Below are positions 59,552 through 64,000 of a stretch of DNA of 64,000 nt, piece by piece. The translations under genes were made by a program, and so were the position numbers. Location: contig JBFMAX010000015.1 in NCBI GenBank assembly GCA_040755395.1, forward strand, positions 1-64,000, in the 5' to 3' direction. The stretch's first letter is position 1. Every line of letters begins with the position of its first letter. Under the pieces are notes generated by a model that saw only the letters and a list, made by a program, of their open reading frames with translations, did no database searches and was not told the DNA's origin. This stretch comes from Nitrospirota bacterium. Lineage in GTDB: Bacteria > Nitrospirota > Nitrospiria > Nitrospirales > Nitrospiraceae.

Positions 59552-61518
59552 TCCGGTCTGATCCACGCCTGGAACATCAAGATCGTCCACAGCGGATACT
59601 GCCAGTTCCGTTTCCCGGAAAGATGCTCGGTCCACTTCTCCCGGATCGGTTGCGGATTGAAAAATCCCTCCTGCCGCAAACGGCGTTCATCCACTAATGA
59701 CTCCGCCCAGTCCCGGAGCGGCCCGCGCAACCAATGGTCGATCGGTACGCCGAATCCCATTTTGGGCCGCTCGATCAACTCCTTGGGGACATAGCGATCG
59801 AGCACCCGGCGGAGAATCCACTTGCCCTCGCCTTCCCGACGAATCTTCAACGACAGCGGGAGCCGCCAGGCGAATTCCACGACGCGATGGTCCAGTAAAG
59901 GCACCCGCGCTTCGAGACTGACCGCCATGCTCGCCCGGTCGACCTTCACCAGAATGTCGTCCGGCAGATAGGTGACCAAATCCAGATACATCATCCGCAA
60001 CGTAAAGTCATCCAGCTTGGCCCACCGGGACGGATCAGTGATCGCGGTCAACGGCTCCGCGGCGCCGAGGGCCACGGACGAGGGCTCTTGCCAGAGCGAC
60101 ACCAAGCCGAGATACATGCGTTCCGGATTGTCCATCGCCAGAATCCCCGCCAATTTGTGCAGCTTGTCTCCGGGATTCTGGAAAGCCGGCGCCAAAGCAC
60201 CCAGGCGCCGAAACACCGTGTTCAGCGTGGCGGGCGACAGCACCGTCAGTCCCCGAGCGACGGCCTGCCGAAGGCCCGCCGGCACCCACCCGATTTTCCG
60301 CCACAGGTTGCGACCCACGAAATACCGGTTGTAACCGGCGAAGAGTTCGTCGCCGCCGTCGCCGGACAGACTCACCGTGACATGCCGGCGCGCCAATTCG
60401 GACACCAGGAACGTCGGAATCTGCGACGAATCGGCGAACGGTTCATCGTACATCGCGGGCAGGCGCGGGATCACCGCCATCGCCTGTTGCGGCGTGACAT
60501 ACAGCTCCGTGTGCTCCGTCCCCAGGTGCTGCGCGACCTTCTTCGCATGCTGAGCCTCGTTGTACTCATCCTCATAAAAGCCGATCGAGAAAGTCCTGAC
60601 GGGCCTCGAGCTTTGCGCCTGCATGAGGGCCACGACGGTGGAACTGTCGATCCCGCCTGACAGAAACGCGCCGAGCGGCACATCCGAGATCATGCGGAGC
60701 CGCATGGCTTGACGCAGCAGCGCATCCAGCTCCTGCGCCGCCTCCGCCTCGGATCCTCGGAACAGCGACGCGCACCCCTGTTCGGCGACCGTCCGCGCCG
60801 ACCAGTACCGCACCGGTTTCCAACCGTCCGGCGATTCGGGATCGGGAGAGAAACCCTCGGCCTGCATGGCCCGGTCAGGGGTGACCATCAGCAGGCAGCC
60901 GGGTGGCAGCTTGTAGATCTGGTGGTAAATCGAGAGCGGAGCCGGAATATAGCCATGCCGCAGATAGAGCGCCAGCGCGTCTCGGTCGATGTCCGGACGA
61001 AAGTGGGGGTGACAACGAAGCGCCTTGACCTCGGAGGCAAACACAACGCTCCGGCCCGCCCAGCCGAAATAGAGCGGCTTGATTCCCAGCCGGTCGCGCA
61101 CGAGATACAACATCTGGTCGGCGCGATCCCAGAGCGCAAACGCGAACATGCCGACAAAGCGGGTAACGGCCGACTGCACCCCCCACTGCTCGATCGCCGC
61201 CAGCATGACTTCGGTGTCCGAATGCCCGCGGAATTTTGCCCCGCGTTCTTCCAGCTCCCGCCGGAGATCGAGGAAGTTATAGACCTCGCCGTTGTAGGAG
61301 ATCACATACCGCCCGCTGGCCGAGACCATCGGCTGATGGCCTTCGGGTGAAAGATCGAGAATCGCCAGACGCGCATGCCCTAACGCAAGGCCACGGCTGG
61401 GCTCGCACCATACTCCGGCATCGTCCGGCCCACGGTAGCGAATGGACGCCACCATCGCCTCAACCGTCTCGTTGAGGTCGGAGCCCTCGTAGCCGAACAC
61501 ACCTGCTATCCCGCACAC
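59548..61518 (-). CDS. asnB: Asparagine synthetase (glutamine-hydrolysing) family amidotransferase
   Basis: A 656-aa protein. The start is set at GTG 61518 because the next codon is Cys, the N-terminal nucleophile of class II glutamine amidotransferases (CGIAGVFGYEGSDLNETVEAM); AAGGGAAGA precedes it. The frame to 61575 would bury that Cys. The glutaminase domain ends near residue 200. The synthetase domain has the ATP loop FLSGGIDSSTVVALMQ near 265 and SLSGDGGDELFAGYNRYF near 365. In glycan loci such proteins amidate sugar acids rather than make asparagine; that is inference from the neighbours. It leads a run of five genes joined by 4-base overlaps. Confidence 0.93.
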   Translation of the reverse strand: MCGIAGVFGYEGSDLNETVEAMVASIRYRGPDDAGVWCEPSRGLALGHARLAILDLSPEGHQPMVSASGRYVISYNGEVYNFLDLRRELEERGAKFRGHSDTEVMLAAIEQWGVQSAVTRFVGMFAFALWDRADQMLYLVRDRLGIKPLYFGWAGRSVVFASEVKALRCHPHFRPDIDRDALALYLRHGYIPAPLSIYHQIYKLPPGCLLMVTPDRAMQAEGFSPDPESPDGWKPVRYWSARTVAEQGCASLFRGSEAEAAQELDALLRQAMRLRMISDVPLGAFLSGGIDSSTVVALMQAQSSRPVRTFSIGFYEDEYNEAQHAKKVAQHLGTEHTELYVTPQQAMAVIPRLPAMYDEPFADSSQIPTFLVSELARRHVTVSLSGDGGDELFAGYNRYFVGRNLWRKIGWVPAGLRQAVARGLTVLSPATLNTVFRRLGALAPAFQNPGDKLHKLAGILAMDNPERMYLGLVSLWQEPSSVALGAAEPLTAITDPSRWAKLDDFTLRMMYLDLVTYLPDDILVKVDRASMAVSLEARVPLLDHRVVEFAWRLPLSLKIRREGEGKWILRRVLDRYVPKELIERPKMGFGVPIDHWLRGPLRDWAESLVDERRLRQEGFFNPQPIREKWTEHLSGKRNWQYPLWTILMFQAWIRPE

Positions 61519-61672
61519 CGCGTCTTCCCTTACTCTGCAAACAGCCGGCGGAAGATTTGGCTCTGCCGTCGGCACACGAACGATATGACCAAAGACCTGC
61601 CTCGCGACAAGAGATCAGATCACCGAAAGACACGCGCACGTCCGAAGCAGCAACCGGTCCCGTGTATCGCGC

Positions 61673-61701
61673 TTGACAGGGGTATGTTCATCTTCTAGCA
61701 T
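61673..61701 (+). promoter_or_regulatory. Sigma-70-like promoter of the vapBC module
   Basis: TTGACA at 61673-61678 and TAGCAT at 61696-61701 are 17 bases apart. The start codon of the antitoxin follows at 61726, with GAAAGG at 61714-61719 as ribosome-binding site. Confidence 0.6.
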
Positions 61702-61724
61702 ACTGTCATATATGAAAGGTATGC
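61698..61724. promoter_or_regulatory. Inverted repeat at the vapBC promoter
   Basis: GCATAC (61698-61703) and GTATGC (61719-61724) are perfect inverted arms 15 bases apart. They overlap the -10 element and the ribosome-binding site, a typical place for a VapB operator. Confidence 0.45.
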
Positions 61725-61725
61725 C

Positions 61726-61968
61726 ATGAAGAGAACCACTATCTTTGTGGAGGAATCGCTGCTGGCGGCATTGCGTCGCCTCGCCGAAAAGGAACGCATG
61801 AGCATATCGGCAGCCATTCGCGCGGCGCTCGAAGAGTACGTCGGCCGGCGGCACCCGGCCACGACCCTGCCGTCTTTTTTGGGGCTCGGTCGGAGCGGAC
61901 GAAAAGATATCGCCGAGCACGCGGAAGAACTCCTCTGGATCAGCCCCCATAGAGGTCGAAAGCGGTGA
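61726..61968 (+). CDS. Ribbon-helix-helix antitoxin, VapB-like
   Basis: An 80-aa protein. MKRTTIFVEESLLAALRRLAEKERMSISAAIRAALEEYV is a CopG-type ribbon-helix-helix DNA-binding domain. The rest (FLGLGRSGRKDIAEHAEELL) would wrap the toxin. It overlaps the PIN toxin gene by 4 bases, and the promoter and inverted repeat upstream fit self-repression by the complex. Confidence 0.85.
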   Translation: MKRTTIFVEESLLAALRRLAEKERMSISAAIRAALEEYVGRRHPATTLPSFLGLGRSGRKDIAEHAEELLWISPHRGRKR

Positions 61969-62381
61969 GACCGATTCTCACCGACACGGGCCCGCTCTAC
62001 GCCATGGCCGACCAAGATGACGGGTGGCATGATCGTGTCCGCACGTTCCTGGAGACTCACCGGCAACAACTCGTCGTCCCCGTGACCGTCCTCCCGGAAG
62101 TCTGTTACTTGATCGGCACATACTTAGGTTCCGCCGCGGAAGTGTCCTTCGTCCGGTCCGTTCAGCATGGTGACGTGAGAGTGGAACCGTTAAGTAAAGC
62201 GGACCTCTCCCGAACGGTTGAAGTCATGGACCAATATCAAGACGCCCGCCTCGGATTCGTAGATGCCTCGCTCGTGGCGATAGCCGAGCGATTGAAGATC
62301 CGCGAGATCCTCACGACAGATCGCCGTCATTTCTCCCTGGTCCGCCCCCGCCACTGCGCCGGCTTTACACTGAAGCCATAA
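61965..62381 (+). CDS. PIN-domain toxin, VapC-like
   Basis: A 138-aa PIN ribonuclease starting at GTG 61965, inside the antitoxin stop (GTGA). Acidic active-site residues are visible in ILTDTGPLYAMADQDD (first Asp), VTVLPEVCYLIG (Glu), RLGFVDASLVAIAERL (Asp) and ILTTDRRHFSLV (Asp). Free toxin would cut RNA, commonly initiator tRNA or rRNA. The module is on the plus strand, against its neighbours, and separates asnB from a relic of the asnB N-terminus. Confidence 0.88.
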   Translation: MRPILTDTGPLYAMADQDDGWHDRVRTFLETHRQQLVVPVTVLPEVCYLIGTYLGSAAEVSFVRSVQHGDVRVEPLSKADLSRTVEVMDQYQDARLGFVDASLVAIAERLKIREILTTDRRHFSLVRPRHCAGFTLKP

Positions 62382-62731
62382 ACCCGCCTGTATCGCTTCG
62401 CACCAAACCTTGGGTAGCATTCGGCCCCACGATTGTGCACCGACGCCACCATCGCGACCGTTCGGCTGAGGTCAGAGCCGGGACGACCGAGCACTTCCGC
62501 TATGCCGCGCATGGACCGAGAATCGAGAAGAGCGGATTCCGGATGTGAAAAACGGCCGAGTCAAAGATCATTCGAAGTTCGAGACCGCCGATGCAGTTTG
62601 AGACGCACGCGCCTTACAGGAAACAGACACGGTGCGGACGGAGCGGCAGATCAAATCCGTCAGCGCCTTGGCCATCTCCAGATGGCCGGCGGCGTTTGAT
62701 CGATGTCCGTCGCCACTCGGGGGTCGGTCCA
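62382..62731. other. Intergenic stretch with an asnB relic
   Basis: This 350-bp gap has no intact gene. It contains the relic listed at 62420-62512, a short GTTCGAG-like word near 62575 (ATTCGAAGTTCGAG) related to the heptamer family, and nothing else I can name. Confidence 0.5.
62420..62512 (-). pseudogene. Relic of an asnB N-terminus
   Basis: The minus strand encodes RGIAEVLGRPGSDL, SRTVAMVASVHNRG. This aligns with the start of asnB at 61518 (CGIAGVFGYEGSDL, NETVEAMVASIRYRG) with one residue missing. The nucleophile Cys is replaced by Arg, and the similarity stops after about 32 residues. It is a decayed second copy of the glutaminase start. Confidence 0.55.
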
Positions 62732-63910
62732 TCAGTTCAACCGGTAGATGACACGATGTTGAAGCAGATGGGCGTTCACGACCTCCGCCGCGAGCCTGTG
62801 CCCTCTCTCATTCCAGTGGCCATCGTGAGGCCATGAATGAGACTGCCCGGTCTCCAGAAAATCTTGCCGGAACGGCTGAAGCAGGTTGATCACCTCAAAC
62901 CCGAACTCTTTTCCCAGCTTCTCGATCGCCTGATAAGGTCTCGAGAAATCCCAGGTGATGGACTTGGCGCCGGCGTACCCCCGCAACGCCTCGTTCCATC
63001 GTTCCTCAACCATCTGGGTCGACGCGATGAGCATCACCAAAAACTTCGCGCCGTGCCGCTCGGCCAATTCTTTCGACTCCCTGATCATTCTCAGCGTCAC
63101 GCGATACGCCTCGGGCCATGGCTCAGGCGGATCTGCGACATAGACGTACCAATCCTCCGGGATCAAGGCAGGGCTGACTCCCTGACTTTTCGCGCCGGCC
63201 GGCGCCAGGACCCCTACGTTTGCAAGCCAACTCTCAATGGGCAAGGAAGCAGTACCCTGACGGACCAAATGGAGAAAAGCGCTCCTCCGCAGGAATGGCC
63301 TCAGGCCGGCACCGATCCCCGAAACCTGCGGTGCGAGATATTCCAAACTTTCATCCTTCCCTATAGCATAATGTGGTTTGAACACCGCCCCGCTCAGACT
63401 TCGGTAACTATCACGAAAATCATTGTCCGGAAGCACCGCCATGAGAACCAGGTCCGGTCCGTAGAGAAGTCCCTTTGTTTCGAGAATCCGGTAATACTGC
63501 GCTGGTCCCGAGCCGGATACACCCAGGTTGATCACTTCCACTTGTTTTTCTGTTATCCAGTCTCCAACCATTCGCTCGAGTTGCCGAGTGAAATTCTGTT
63601 CAATCGGGACTTGCAGGCCCTCGATATACGAATCCCCGAGGACCAAGATCCGATAGACCCCGTGAGACTTAGCAATCGCGTGCTCTACGTCATGGAACCC
63701 CGCGCTGTTAGTAAGAATGACCACATCATAGTCCTCGTTCACCCAGCGGCTGTGTTGATGAGGCGCCAGGATTGGGCCAACCTCAGGATCCATAAGGTAT
63801 TCGACCGTGGAGAGCGGATGAAGCAACCTAGCCAGGACTTCGGCAGTTGCCAGGGCAATGAAGGTCCCGATACACAGAGCAGCGAGGTTTAAGACGATCC
63901 GCCGAAACAC
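62732..63910 (-). CDS. Membrane-anchored SGNH-hydrolase-like protein
   Basis: A 392-aa protein with an N-terminal membrane anchor (IVLNLAALCIGTFIALATAEVLA). The SGNH fold shows the nucleophile block ILVLGDSYIEGLQV near residue 90, GVSGSGPAQYYRILE near 130, LVLMAVLPDNDFRDSY near 155 and the final Asp-His block SWPHDGHWNERGHRLAAE near 365. Relatives act as esterases or O-acetyl transferases on glycans in the periplasm. Placement at the edge of the glycan locus supports modification of the polymer. Bases 63911-64000 show no further gene. Confidence 0.85.
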   Translation of the reverse strand: MFRRIVLNLAALCIGTFIALATAEVLARLLHPLSTVEYLMDPEVGPILAPHQHSRWVNEDYDVVILTNSAGFHDVEHAIAKSHGVYRILVLGDSYIEGLQVPIEQNFTRQLERMVGDWITEKQVEVINLGVSGSGPAQYYRILETKGLLYGPDLVLMAVLPDNDFRDSYRSLSGAVFKPHYAIGKDESLEYLAPQVSGIGAGLRPFLRRSAFLHLVRQGTASLPIESWLANVGVLAPAGAKSQGVSPALIPEDWYVYVADPPEPWPEAYRVTLRMIRESKELAERHGAKFLVMLIASTQMVEERWNEALRGYAGAKSITWDFSRPYQAIEKLGKEFGFEVINLLQPFRQDFLETGQSHSWPHDGHWNERGHRLAAEVVNAHLLQHRVIYRLN

Positions 63911-64000
63911 GAGAAGTTCTTACGGAAGGCTTGGATCACAGCAAGCCGACAATTCACAGACAACACGGAAAGGGTCGGGATGGCGGTTTCGGAAGGGCTA

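Overview
The window reads as chromosomal DNA of a GC-rich Gram-negative bacterium. It encodes an outer-membrane chaperone (OmpH/Skp type), a TonB-dependent receptor with a TonB-like partner, a Zur-type regulator, an O-antigen-type polysaccharide locus and periplasmic amidase and protease genes. Gene content and style (DUF3386 next to CobW and WD40 genes, archaeal-type class I aldolase beside FBPase, OPT transporter) fit a Nitrospira-like (Nitrospirota) organism. That assignment is a judgement from gene families, not a database match.

Layout. 1-5.4 kb: a zinc-ribbon protein, OmpH, a minus-strand set (radical SAM, rhodanese, DUF362) and serS. 5.4-9 kb: a gene-poor stretch with tRNA-Ser(TGA), tRNA-Ser(GCT) and tRNA-Phe(GAA), short repeats, a tRNA-like relic, a strongly self-complementary region and a predicted lipoprotein. 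9.0-13.3 kb: a decayed genomic island bounded by tRNA-Phe and a 46-bp near-copy of its 3' end. It carries a cation efflux (CDF) gene, two secreted unknowns, a broken CNNM-type gene and a frameshifted cytochrome c; no integrase is visible. 13.4-21.3 kb: RNA methyltransferases, an OPT transporter, a second CDF pump, a CobW GTPase and a PAP2 phosphatase. 21.4-29.6 kb: a minus-strand metal-homeostasis block. A Zur-like gene with a perfect 15-bp palindrome at its start is followed by an exported His/Cys protein, CobW, WD40, a 98-aa protein, DUF3386 and a 120-aa protein, mostly overlapping; then FmdB, a second exported His/Cys protein, a TonB-dependent receptor and a TonB-like protein. 29.7-42.8 kb: housekeeping genes (tatD, yacP-like, amidase, truA, TPR protein, cysE, ispF, ispD, yacL-like, HtrA protease, class I aldolase, fbp, DUF3108). 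42.8-63.9 kb: a cell-surface polysaccharide locus, almost all on the minus strand. It has phosphomannomutase, ManC and Gmd for GDP-mannose sugars; RfbA, RfbB and RfbD for dTDP-rhamnose (no rfbC here); a UDP-glucuronate decarboxylase-like enzyme; glycosyltransferases; a WbpM/CapD-like dehydratase; a Wzy/WaaL-like membrane protein; a WecA/WbpL-like transferase; and an amidotransferase of the asparagine synthetase family. A VapBC-type module and an SGNH-like protein end the window.

The most unusual pattern is a set of short intergenic repeats with a 7-base period, often as two inverted arms. They recur at about 15 places, chiefly between the polysaccharide and isoprenoid genes. They overlap the first or last codons of several genes, and one lies in frame inside a glycosyltransferase.
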